Both the position numbers and the translations under genes were made by a program. This document shows, in pieces, positions 1-8,952 of a stretch of DNA of 64,000 nucleotides (positions are counted from its first letter, which is position 1; each line of letters starts with the position of its first letter). Source of the stretch: Anthracocystis setariae (lineage: Eukaryota > Basidiomycota > Ustilaginomycetes > Ustilaginales > Ustilaginaceae); contig CAKMXJ010000015.1 in assembly GCA_928724745.1 (NCBI GenBank), forward strand, positions 248,001 to 312,000. The letters run 5' to 3'. Under the pieces are notes generated by a model. That model was not told where the DNA came from and did not search any database. It saw only the letters and a program-made list of their open reading frames with translations.

Positions 1-2135
1 ACCTGGGGTGTGATCTTGGCGGCACGTTCGAATTCGAGATCCTGCTCTAGCAAGCTGTCCTGCGGACGCGCGCGAGAGCCAGCCTCACCCATCAGAGTCC
101 AGTCCTTCTTGCCTACGTTCTCGTCCTCGAGGCGAGCAATCTCCTCCTTGAGGGCAGCCACCCTCTTCTCGTGGGTCGATAACTTTTCTCGAGCATCGCC
201 CTCGTCATCACTGTCCGCAAAGAGGTCGCCGGCTACACGGCGGGCCGTGTTGACGCCGTCGTCATCATCCGCAACCTCCTGGTCGTTCTCATCCTCTTCG
301 TCTTCGCTCTGATCCTTCTCGTCGGCATCCTCATCAGTGAATTGATCTTCGTCTTCGTCGTCACTTCCCATGCGACCGATGGAGGAAGTTTCGGATTCGA
401 CCTCATCCATGTCCACATCGTCGTTCTCATCCTCGTTCTCTGGATCGTCGCTGTCATCGTCTTGGTCCATGTTGTAGTCATCCATGTCTTCGGGTGACGT
501 GCCCATCCTCCTCATCATTTCGGCGGTGAGGTCAGATTCCGATTTCTTGCGCGACTTGATGCGACGGTATTCGATGGTCTCATTGAAGCGAATGCGACGC
601 TTGCGATCGGGCTCCTCGTAGACGCGGATCGCTTTCTTGCTTGGCGAAGGCTCCTCGTCCACATCAGACTCGGACTCGTCTTGTTCGTCGAGGGCTTCCG
701 CGGCATCCTCGTTGGCGAACCTGGCGGAAGCCTTCCTCTTGCCGAACTTCTTGTTGAACTTTGCAGCCTTTGTTGGTGGCAGGAAGAAGTCGGCAAAGTG
801 GGCATCGGCAGCATCAACGAGGCCCGATCCCGAAGCTTCATCTTCGTCATCTTGCTCATCGTCGAGCCCGCTACCGCCAGGCACGGGCTTGAAGTAGTCG
901 ACCTGGTCGGCGATGTCATCATCATCGTTGTCGTCGAGCGGTTCGGCTTCCTCCTGAGCATCCTGTTCATCCAGCTGGCGGTTGAGTTCATCTATGGAGA
1001 AAAAATCGTCGTCGAGAGTAGGATGTCGCTTCGTTGGGCGGCTAGATCCACCAGGGCGATCGAGGTCCTCGAGCAGAGACTCAGGAATGCCCATGTTGTT
1101 CTTCTTTCGGCCTTTGGATTTGGCCTGCTGATCTTCCTCGTCCTCATCTTCGTCTTCAGAGTCGCCCTCTTCGTATATGTCATCGTCCTCGTCGTCCTCG
1201 GCATCGTCATCCACCTGGGACCGCAAACGTGGCAGCATGCCAGCCTCCTCCTCTTCCTTTCGCCTCAACTGTTCGGCTTCGGTCTTGAGCGGTTCGTAAA
1301 ACACTTCGGTGGGGTCGCCGTCGCTGATGTCGGATGCACCTGCATAGGCAGAGCCTTCGCTGTCGGACTGTGCTTCATCTTCGTCCGCCAATTCAGCGAG
1401 GAGCTGGTCGCGCATAGCTGGGTCGATGCCGAGCGCTCGGCAATCCGCATCGCTGAGCTGACTGAGCCGGGCTCTCTCCTCTTCCTCGTCAAAGTCCTCA
1501 TCATCTTCAGCATCCTCATCATCATCATCGTCGTCATCGAGGTCGCTGTCGTCGTCATACGCGTGCGATGAGGAGTGGGAGCTACCAGCTCGAGACTTGG
1601 TGACTCTGGAAGCTTCCTCTTCATCGTCGTCGTCCTCTTCTTCTTCTCGCATGAGGCCCTGAGCAAAGTAACGCTCGACGATGTTGGACATTTTGGCGGC
1701 TTTCAGATCGATCTGTTCCCACAGCTGACGCGAATCCATGCCATCTGTCACGAGCTCATCTAGTGGCGTGGCCTCGAAAGTGGGAGCAACTGGTGCGGAT
1801 GGCTGACCGCGCTTGCGCTTTCCGCCCGAGCGTGACGCACGTTGTTCATCGGATTCTTGCTCTGGCGTGACGGTCTTAATGAAGGAGCAGATAGAGGGGA
1901 CAGCACCCTTTTCGGACTGAACAGAGTAGTCGAACAGCTGCTTCAATGCCAGTATCGAGAGTTGGGAAAGCGAGATGTCCCCGTTGGCAAGCCGTTCGGG
2001 CTCGCTGACGATGAGCTCGGCCAGCTCGGAAGCCTTGTTGAGTTGTGGGATAGTTGTTTCAAGCGATGCTTTGTCGGAAGCGCCGTGCTGAGTGGTAGCC
2101 GGTGCATCGGCGGCCTTCCGCGGCGAGGTTGCCAT
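1..2135 (-). CDS. MPP10: U3 snoRNP protein MPP10, 5' part (3' end beyond window)
   Basis: About 711 N-terminal residues are visible; the frame is open to base 1 without a stop, so the C-terminus lies outside the window. Start is the ATG at 2135 (MATSPRKAADAP). MPP10 family proteins are nucleolar components of the U3 small-subunit processome, forming a subcomplex with Imp3 and Imp4 needed for 18S rRNA maturation. The family call rests on the end of the visible part, WTLMGEA followed by RPQDSLLEQDLEF, which matches the conserved MPP10 block (GEV..KRPENSLLE), and on the long acidic Asp/Glu tracts with intervening Lys-rich segments that dominate residues 180-640, typical of MPP10. No intron is needed across 2.1 kb. 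The opposite strand shows long open frames that are by-products of the GAC/GAG repeats. Confidence 0.88.
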   Translation of the reverse strand, partial: MATSPRKAADAPATTQHGASDKASLETTIPQLNKASELAELIVSEPERLANGDISLSQLSILALKQLFDYSVQSEKGAVPSICSFIKTVTPEQESDEQRASRSGGKRKRGQPSAPVAPTFEATPLDELVTDGMDSRQLWEQIDLKAAKMSNIVERYFAQGLMREEEEDDDDEEEASRVTKSRAGSSHSSSHAYDDDSDLDDDDDDDEDAEDDEDFDEEEERARLSQLSDADCRALGIDPAMRDQLLAELADEDEAQSDSEGSAYAGASDISDGDPTEVFYEPLKTEAEQLRRKEEEEAGMLPRLRSQVDDDAEDDEDDDIYEEGDSEDEDEDEEDQQAKSKGRKKNNMGIPESLLEDLDRPGGSSRPTKRHPTLDDDFFSIDELNRQLDEQDAQEEAEPLDDNDDDDIADQVDYFKPVPGGSGLDDEQDDEDEASGSGLVDAADAHFADFFLPPTKAAKFNKKFGKRKASARFANEDAAEALDEQDESESDVDEEPSPSKKAIRVYEEPDRKRRIRFNETIEYRRIKSRKKSESDLTAEMMRRMGTSPEDMDDYNMDQDDDSDDPENEDENDDVDMDEVESETSSIGRMGSDDEDEDQFTDEDADEKDQSEDEEDENDQEVADDDDGVNTARRVAGDLFADSDDEGDAREKLSTHEKRVAALKEEIARLEDENVGKKDWTLMGEAGSRARPQDSLLEQDLEFERAAKITPQ

Positions 2136-3452
2136 GGTCTTGATTGAAGTCGAGGCACAAAACAGCAAGCAAACCAAATCGCAGTTGGATGCGATAGGTA
2201 CGTCGGTGTTCGTGGCTGGTGGAGAGCGACAGATGCTCTGACTAGTTCATCGAGTGCAGGCGGTCTACCAAATGCGAAATGCCAAAAGGATCTGGGATGC
2301 GGGATCGAGGTACCAAGAAGGAGGATTCGGGGATGGATGTGTAGCAGAATGCTGCAAGGCTGGAAGATCCGAAAGCTCAGTTTCGAGTTGGAATGCGGCT
2401 GCTGCTTTCCCAAAATTTTCTGACTTTTTCTTGGCCAGATTGAAGGTGCAGGTTCTGATGACTAAGCAATCCAATTCATGGCTGTACGCCGGAATTTTCA
2501 ATTCTCTCCTACTGTCGCATCGCTCCTTTCTAACGTCGAAGAGAAACGGATAATTTGACTGCTAGTCAGAAGCGAGTCCGCAAAGCACATGGCGGAATAC
2601 ATCAAGGTGCATGCTCCAAGCGTTCATGCGCGAACAGACCAATCCGAGGTTCTAGTCCAGCCGAATGATCGCATCCGCAGGCTGACGGGAGAAGCAGTTC
2701 ATCTTGACTCGGCAGGCCTAGGCACATGACCACAGCAGGCTTTATGCTCGAGTTCGGCGACTCGAGAAAGAGGAATGTCTCAATTTGTTTACGCCAAAAA
2801 ATACATTATCTTCTGTATGTAGCGAGAAATGCAGGTGCTGAAGATAGCGGATGTTCCGGTCAAGGTGTGTGCGTGTGTGTGTGTCTGTGTGTCTGTGTGT
2901 TCGTTCGCGTGGCCCGCTGCTGAAGCTGCAATCGGGGTTTCCTTTTTTTTCCTTTCCTTTTTTTGGGGGGTTTTTTTTTTTCCTTTTTTTTTCCCTTTTT
3001 TTTTTTTTTTTTTTAGTAGTCTCGACGTTAGAAGACAGGAATGATGTTCGGTTGGTGTGTGTGCGGAGAGCATAGACTCAGTGCCTGGCTTTTCAGATGA
3101 TTAGTAGTGCCAGCCATTCTAGTACCCTTTGACAAGCTCATGAGCCCTACCAATATCGCCACTTCTACCATCGATTGCCAGTCGGCTAAGGGTGGCCTCC
3201 CTGTTCTTTCCATCCGCATCCTCGTCAATGAGCTTGGTCGCCACCTTTGCTTCCGATCCTCATCCTAGTACGATCATCGTTGGCCAGGCTCATTCTTGAC
3301 GCATCGCTAAAGCCTCTCTCCCCGGGCGACTTTGTACACAAGCTTTTCGATCTCGCTAGCTTCGACCTCGATTGCACCCGAACTACACTCAAGCTTTCTT
3401 TGCCACAACGACCATCGCGAAATCCCGACTTTGTTACCGACCACTACACCAA
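2136..3452. other. intergenic, divergent promoter region of MPP10 and the DENN-EFM7 gene
   Basis: 1.3 kb with no supported gene. It holds a GT-rich microsatellite (about 2864-2900) immediately followed by a 75-nt T-rich tract (2941-3014). Small frames here show no family resemblance. The CT-rich stretch at about 3290-3450 is probably the 5' leader of the downstream gene. Confidence 0.6.
2864..3014. repeat. GT microsatellite plus long poly-T tract
   Basis: GT/CTGT repeats at 2864-2900 are followed by runs of T broken only by CC, CCC and one GGGGGG block at 2941-3014. Such homopolymer tracts are often nucleosome-depleted in fungal promoters; that role is inference here. Confidence 0.85.
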
Positions 3453-6400
3453 ATGACAGGGGACAGCGCAAGACCAAGCCGCTCAAGTAGCCGCGCTGCA
3501 GGCCTGGGCGGCAAGTTTTCCCTCTCCAATCTCTCTCTCAGAAGCATCGATGCTGTCAGAACAGGCGCTCGCACACCAAGAAATGGCCATCGCCAGTTTC
3601 TCAGCAATCCATCAAGACCTTCCGATGGCTCTTCAGCGTCTGTTGCCAAGTCGACCGATGGTAACAAGATTGCTCAACTGTACGCCGTTTTCGGTTTGCC
3701 CAAGGATCCAGCCGTTTGGACGCTGGCCGAAGAAGACTGCACCAATGGCGTCCATCACATGGAAAGCGCCGTGGGCCGATTCTGGCGCCCCGAAGTGCTA
3801 GGTTGCTCCATCTGCCCACCTGTCCATCCTGTCGATGATGCCTTCAAACCTCCTCGCACAGCTGGCAGCAGTTCGGACAGAAAGGAAACAATGGGCAACG
3901 GCTGGGAATCAGACAAGAAGTCAGGTTCCAATCCCAAATTCATCGAAATGGCCGATGGCCGTGGCGGCGTCGAACGAGCCGAGACCGCCCGTGTTCTCTC
4001 CAAGGCGCTCAAACTGTCCTTCACCCGAGAGATCGAGATCTGTTCAGGTCCTATCACCTTCCCACCTTCTTCCACCTCGCACACCTTCTCCTTCAGTGTG
4101 CCCACCCTCAAGTCTTCGGCTTCAGGCGGTGCCGCGCGTCCCTCGACTGATGTTCGTCAGGCGAGCGCAGGCTTCTCTGTCGGTGCCGCCAATGTTCACA
4201 ATGCTCGCTCTCAGTCGGCGGTTGGAGAGGGCTTTGGCCTCGAAGGTGTCTCATCGCGTCTTCCAGCCGGAGTTGGAAGCTCTGGTGACGATACTCCCAG
4301 TGTCGCCACTTTCTACGGTTCCGTTCTGACCGTGTGGAGTGCTGCCGACGACAAGAGAGCCAAGGCCATCCGCAAAGAGCTCAACCGACTCGCAAACGCG
4401 CGCTCAAACGGTCGCAACGGTCTCAGCAAGAACGTCAGCAACCAAGGCGAAGACATCGACGAAGACTTTGACGGCACCAGCGCGCTCGGTCATTCGCTTC
4501 CCGACAATAACGCCTTCTTCATGCCCTACGCCATCTGCATCGTCTCTCGATACCCCATCTACAACCTTCTCGGCGACTGGAACAAGGCGGCTTGGTTCAA
4601 GTACAGCCGCAACATCGAGATGCACAACAAGCTCATGGCCGCGATCCTCCGTCACCCTGCGCCCCGCATCGGAGAGATCTTCAGGCTTCAGTCGCCTGAC
4701 GAAGATCTCTCCTTCATTTGCACCTTCCCTGGCGCTGTCGACTGGGGCCAGGGCTTGCTCGGTATTGATTTCTCCATGTGGCCCCTTTTCAAGTCCCTCT
4801 CGATCGACAATGTGCTCACCATTTGCGAAATTGCCCTTGCACCGGCAGGGCGTATCCTTTTCATGTCTCGCCACCCCGCTCTGATGGGAATGGCCGTCGA
4901 GACAGTCAAGTACCTCGTCGAGATGTGCGGCTGGAAGGGGGTTGCACATCAGAATTGCCATGCGCGGGATGTCCGAATCTACTTGGAAGATCCTGGCTCT
5001 TGGCTCATTGCCATCAACACCGAATTGCGAAGCATCATCAAGCCGCCAAAGGAGGTCTGTATTGTCGACCTGGATATCAACTTCGTCAACTGCCCTCGCC
5101 CACCTCTCAAGGCTCCTAGCAAGGGAAGTGCTCGAGACAAGAAGCGCAGAAAACTCATGGCTGCACTCGGCTTCTCGTTCGGTGACTATACCATTCCACG
5201 CGAATACGTTGAAGCTTTTCCGAGCGGTCGCTTCCGCCCTCTGAGCAAGATCCAGTCGTCTTCCCGCGATCCCTATGAGCGCCTCGAAAACCCGTCATGG
5301 TGGGACCAAAGTGCGCTTGTCAGCGCTTTCGATGAGGTGCTCCACGAAGGTACCAAGCCCAGCTTCCTCAAAAAGGTTCTCCGCATGCGCACCGAGAAGC
5401 AGGCCGTGGCCTCTGCGACCGAGCAGGCCGCCGTTCTAGCCTTGCGTAAGAGGGCCAGCACCTTCGTTGATGCTCGTGACGGCCTCGAGAACAAGATCGG
5501 CAGGCTCAACAAGCGTCTCGCCTTCCTCATGAGCGAGGGTGAGGTGTGGCGCCAGCAGTTCGATAAGATCCAGCAGCTCGTCGATAGACTGACGCGCGAG
5601 GCCGGAGACCTGCGTGCCAAGCTCGACAAAGAACGCAGAGAATCCAAGAGGCTCACTTCCAGTCTCCAGCAGAGGGATATGGATTACGTGCAGGCTCAGA
5701 TTCAACTCAAGGAGACCGAGACAGCGCGTGAGAAAGCCCAGGCCGAATTGAAGCGCATGCGAAGCGCTATCGATAACCTCGAATCCGAGCGTGAAGCCAT
5801 GATGGACGAGATCCGCAACGTCCTTAGCAGCTCCGCCGGCGATGAATTCGGTTTGGCTTCGCTCAACAACTTGCAGAGCATGACCCAGAACTTCGGCCGC
5901 GGCGATGGCGCTTATTCGCCCGCTTCCAGCGACATGAGCCACAACACCGAAATGCACATCATGAAGGCACGTGCTCTCGCTGAGCAGCGCATCTCCATGG
6001 GTCAACCTCGCACAGGCAGTCGGCTCAAGAAAGGATCAGTTGCGCCATCTGTCAGCGCCCACGGCAACGGCGCTGGCGACGCCGAGGATGCATCGCAACA
6101 CAATCACCACCCTGACGAACAGATGAACAGCGAGATTCAGCAGCGCACGACTGAAGTGACGGACCAGATTGCCAAGATCCAACAGCAACTCGAATCTACA
6201 CTCACACAACTCGAAGGCCGTCGTTCAGTCACTCTCGAACGTGGTCGTAGACTGTCTAGCTCATCGACCGGTAGCTACCGATACGACCTCAACGGCCCAC
6301 CCTCCAGCGTTGGACACCATCACAATGCGGTTGCCTCGAGTATTGGACACGGCCGTGGTCTTGATGAAGACGTAGACGAAACCCATCTTCCGTCAGAAGA

Positions 6401-7682
6401 GGTCGAGACCATCAACGTCGAGCCTCCCGCTGCCGTCGGTCTCCGTCAACGTGGGGCTCCGTCTAGCAACCATGCAAGCTCGACTCGCTACCTGAACAAG
6501 CCTGCACAGTCGGAGAAGCCCATTTTGACTCGGGGAAACTCGCGCGATTCGTCCACCGCTCCCCCAAGCGGAAGTAGCTCTGTCGAAGCTAACGGACATG
6601 CTCGTGATGTGCAGCGTACTACAGATGCAGTCACATCGACGGAGAAGTCGGCGTCATCCTCTATGTTTGCCGGTGCGGCTGCAGCCACGGGAGCTGCCGC
6701 CGCGATCGCTGGTGCCACTCTTCTGGTCAAGCCCCACTCATTAAAAAATGCGGCCAACGGTTCCGCGAACCGCAGAGGATCGGCCCCTGACGTACCCAAT
6801 GATCATGACAGCGATGAAGTGGACACGTCGAAGAGGCTTGACGAGCTCGAGCAGGCCACAGGTGAAGGTGACGACGACGAGGATAACGACGGTGCTCTCA
6901 ACATGTTTGAGGAGCCCGAAGACTTCCGTCCAAAGACCCCTCCCCCCACTGTCACGTACTATGAATTCCCCGGTACATCCTCCAAGGTCACGCTCAATCT
7001 GGTTGGCAACCACCCTCTTTGGGGCCATCTTGCCTGGAACGCGAGCTTCATTCTTTCCGACTTCCTTTGCGCGCACGCGCACACGCTCACCAAGGGCAAG
7101 CGGGTATTGGAACTCGGAGCTGCGGCCGGTCTGCCCAGTATCGTCTGCAACTGGGCCTCAGCCTCGCATGTTGTGGCGACCGACTACCCAGACAAGGCCT
7201 TGATCGAAAATCTCACCAAAAACATCGTCCTCAACTGCCAGGATGAATCGTCCGAGCTGCGCGGGCCGGGCAAGTCGTTTGTCGAGGGCTACATCTGGGG
7301 CCGCGATGCTGCTCCATTGCTGGCCAAGCTTACTGACGAGCAAGGCAAGCCTGGCAAATTCGACCTGATCCTGTTGTCAGATCTTTTGTTCAACCATCAG
7401 GCGCATCCAGCGCTGTTGGAGACGTGTGAAGCGTGTCTTGCCGAGGCGCCTGCTGGCGACGAGATGGAGGGGACCATGACGACGCCATGTGTGCTCGTGT
7501 TCTTCACGCACCACAGACCACACTTGGCGTACAAGGATATGCAGTTCTTCGATATGGCCGAGGTGAAGGGGTGGAAGTTCGAGAAGCTCGGCGAATGGTT
7601 CCGCGATCCTATGTTCCCGGACGATGCGGGCGATGAGGTGGTTAGGTCGACGATTCATGGCTACAGGCTGTGGAGAATTTAA
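3453..7682 (+). CDS. EFM7: DENN-domain protein fused to EFM7-type eEF1A N-terminal methyltransferase
   Basis: 1409 residues in one uninterrupted frame; start is the ATG at 3453 (MTGDSARPSR), the first in-frame ATG. N-terminal half: a DENN module (u/c/dDENN roughly residues 190-600) with characteristic stretches such as DWGQGLLGIDFSMWPLFKSL and GRILFMSRHPALM; DENN proteins act mostly as Rab GEFs. Residues about 640-800 are a charged coiled coil, 800-1150 are low complexity with an Ala-rich patch (AAAATGAAAAIAG). From residue 1151 (Met at base 6903) to the end, 259 residues match a full EFM7/NNT1 class I methyltransferase: FEEPEDFRPKTPPPT entry motif, SAM motif I VLELGAAAGLPS near residue 1218, ATDYPD, and DLLFNH near 1310. 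EFM7 in yeast methylates the N-terminus and Lys of eEF1A. Fusion of the two is seen directly in the frame; a shared function is inference. Confidence 0.87.
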   Translation: MTGDSARPSRSSSRAAGLGGKFSLSNLSLRSIDAVRTGARTPRNGHRQFLSNPSRPSDGSSASVAKSTDGNKIAQLYAVFGLPKDPAVWTLAEEDCTNGVHHMESAVGRFWRPEVLGCSICPPVHPVDDAFKPPRTAGSSSDRKETMGNGWESDKKSGSNPKFIEMADGRGGVERAETARVLSKALKLSFTREIEICSGPITFPPSSTSHTFSFSVPTLKSSASGGAARPSTDVRQASAGFSVGAANVHNARSQSAVGEGFGLEGVSSRLPAGVGSSGDDTPSVATFYGSVLTVWSAADDKRAKAIRKELNRLANARSNGRNGLSKNVSNQGEDIDEDFDGTSALGHSLPDNNAFFMPYAICIVSRYPIYNLLGDWNKAAWFKYSRNIEMHNKLMAAILRHPAPRIGEIFRLQSPDEDLSFICTFPGAVDWGQGLLGIDFSMWPLFKSLSIDNVLTICEIALAPAGRILFMSRHPALMGMAVETVKYLVEMCGWKGVAHQNCHARDVRIYLEDPGSWLIAINTELRSIIKPPKEVCIVDLDINFVNCPRPPLKAPSKGSARDKKRRKLMAALGFSFGDYTIPREYVEAFPSGRFRPLSKIQSSSRDPYERLENPSWWDQSALVSAFDEVLHEGTKPSFLKKVLRMRTEKQAVASATEQAAVLALRKRASTFVDARDGLENKIGRLNKRLAFLMSEGEVWRQQFDKIQQLVDRLTREAGDLRAKLDKERRESKRLTSSLQQRDMDYVQAQIQLKETETAREKAQAELKRMRSAIDNLESEREAMMDEIRNVLSSSAGDEFGLASLNNLQSMTQNFGRGDGAYSPASSDMSHNTEMHIMKARALAEQRISMGQPRTGSRLKKGSVAPSVSAHGNGAGDAEDASQHNHHPDEQMNSEIQQRTTEVTDQIAKIQQQLESTLTQLEGRRSVTLERGRRLSSSSTGSYRYDLNGPPSSVGHHHNAVASSIGHGRGLDEDVDETHLPSEEVETINVEPPAAVGLRQRGAPSSNHASSTRYLNKPAQSEKPILTRGNSRDSSTAPPSGSSSVEANGHARDVQRTTDAVTSTEKSASSSMFAGAAAATGAAAAIAGATLLVKPHSLKNAANGSANRRGSAPDVPNDHDSDEVDTSKRLDELEQATGEGDDDEDNDGALNMFEEPEDFRPKTPPPTVTYYEFPGTSSKVTLNLVGNHPLWGHLAWNASFILSDFLCAHAHTLTKGKRVLELGAAAGLPSIVCNWASASHVVATDYPDKALIENLTKNIVLNCQDESSELRGPGKSFVEGYIWGRDAAPLLAKLTDEQGKPGKFDLILLSDLLFNHQAHPALLETCEACLAEAPAGDEMEGTMTTPCVLVFFTHHRPHLAYKDMQFFDMAEVKGWKFEKLGEWFRDPMFPDDAGDEVVRSTIHGYRLWRI

Positions 7683-8952
7683 ATTCATTTTTCTTTCAGT
7701 TGTTTGTAGTTTAATTTCAGTTTATTGTCCCGGTGTTCATGCATGGAAGGCGTTTCTGCCGCCGGTTGAGTTGTTTGGGTGTCTCATGAAAATGAAATCG
7801 TGGACTTGTTTTTTTAGTCAACCTGCCAAGAGGTACAAGTACAGTACAGTAGCGCCGTGTTGTTCATTTCGGTTTCCCCTTTTCTCCGGTTTCCTGGGTA
7901 TTTTCCGAATTTACAAAATAACCTTTTCCTTTTTCTTTTCCTTTTTCTTTTTCTTAAGGGCAAGTCTCGTCCTAAGCGATGCAGACTGCGTCTGTCGCAT
8001 CTGTAGCCGTAGATGTGACAATCAGGCTTGCATGGTTCAACCACTTCGAAAAGTCACGAGTAGGTGAACAAAGCACGTTCGACTAGGTTGCCTAATTCGG
8101 GAGAGTCACTTGTGACCTCTTCGCCGTAGCCGTAGGGGGCGAATTCGGTCAGACATCGCGTGATAGCAAGGCAGAATGCTCGCGAGAACTGGAAATTGAT
8201 GCAAACATATCACGACGACAATAGAAAATGCAGTCTGGACGGGTAAAAAAACAAAGAAGCACAGCCTTGAGGAGGCCTGCGCTGTTGATACAGTACAATG
8301 GTGCCTTCACGGCAGGACTTGAAACTGAGGTTGAAGCCGCAGATTCAGCCCACGGTCAGACAGGAGTACGACTTAGCACTTGACCCTCTCGTGGCCGACA
8401 CAAACCATTCGCGATTGAAACCAGTGTGCCTGTACCAAGCATTTGTATATTCCTGTCTGCATATCATGTCTGCGGGATTTTCGTCGGCAGGAATAAATCC
8501 AGAAGCAATATTCAGAAGCTCTAATTTAGACCACGTGATTCCCTATGTTGCAGAGATCGCCAAGTTTGACAGGCGTCACCGAAGGCTGGTACAGTAGTTG
8601 ATGGGTCCCCTTTGTAAGGTATGACCGAGAGCACCCATGGAATCTTTACATCCTCAATTTCAGCAGGGATTCTGCACAGTAGAGTACTATACTGTACCGT
8701 ACGTCATGGTCTTGCCTACACATCACACCCTCTTAGCGGGGAAAAGGGTGGAACCTACAGTGCACGCGCACTGTACTTTAGATACAGCGTTTGAAGAAGA
8801 ACCCTGTTGAGCAGGAAAGCATCTCACGGTACGGTCTCGACTACATAGCACACTCTATAAGAGGGAAATGGGAGATACGCAGGTATAGGTTCGACTCCAT
8901 GGACATGGTACAGCAACAAAAGACGAAATCAACTTCCATACAAAAGGATATT
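7683..8952. other. intergenic between convergent genes
   Basis: 1.27 kb between the 3' ends of the DENN-EFM7 gene and the MFS transporter gene. It has a T/C-rich stretch (7920-7955) and two 5-bp-periodic tracts (7840-7851 and 8676-8705). A 99-codon ATG frame at 8298-8597 has no recognisable features. No RNA gene recognised. Confidence 0.6.
8676..8705. repeat. 5-bp-periodic tract of ACAGT-type units
   Basis: Read in register from 8676: acagt, agagt, actat, actgt, accgt, acgtc. Six consecutive pentamers sharing A at position 1 and mostly GT at positions 4-5. A related 12-mer, tacagtacagta, lies at 7840-7851. Confidence 0.7.

Noticed and set aside
681..1571. 296-codon plus-strand frame opposite MPP10
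   Set aside because: Mirror image of the Asp/Glu-rich MPP10 codons; hydrophobic nonsense with no family, while the minus frame matches MPP10 to the window edge.
6903..7682. A separate EFM7 gene starting at the internal Met
   Set aside because: The frame is continuous from the DENN region with no intervening stop and no obvious intergenic sequence; kept only as an alternative in the findings.
8298..8597. 99-codon ATG frame between convergent genes
   Set aside because: No family resemblance and no codon bias like neighbouring genes.
8886..8897. ggttcgactcc, resembling a tRNA B box
   Set aside because: Flanking bases do not form a T-arm stem and no A box lies at a suitable distance.
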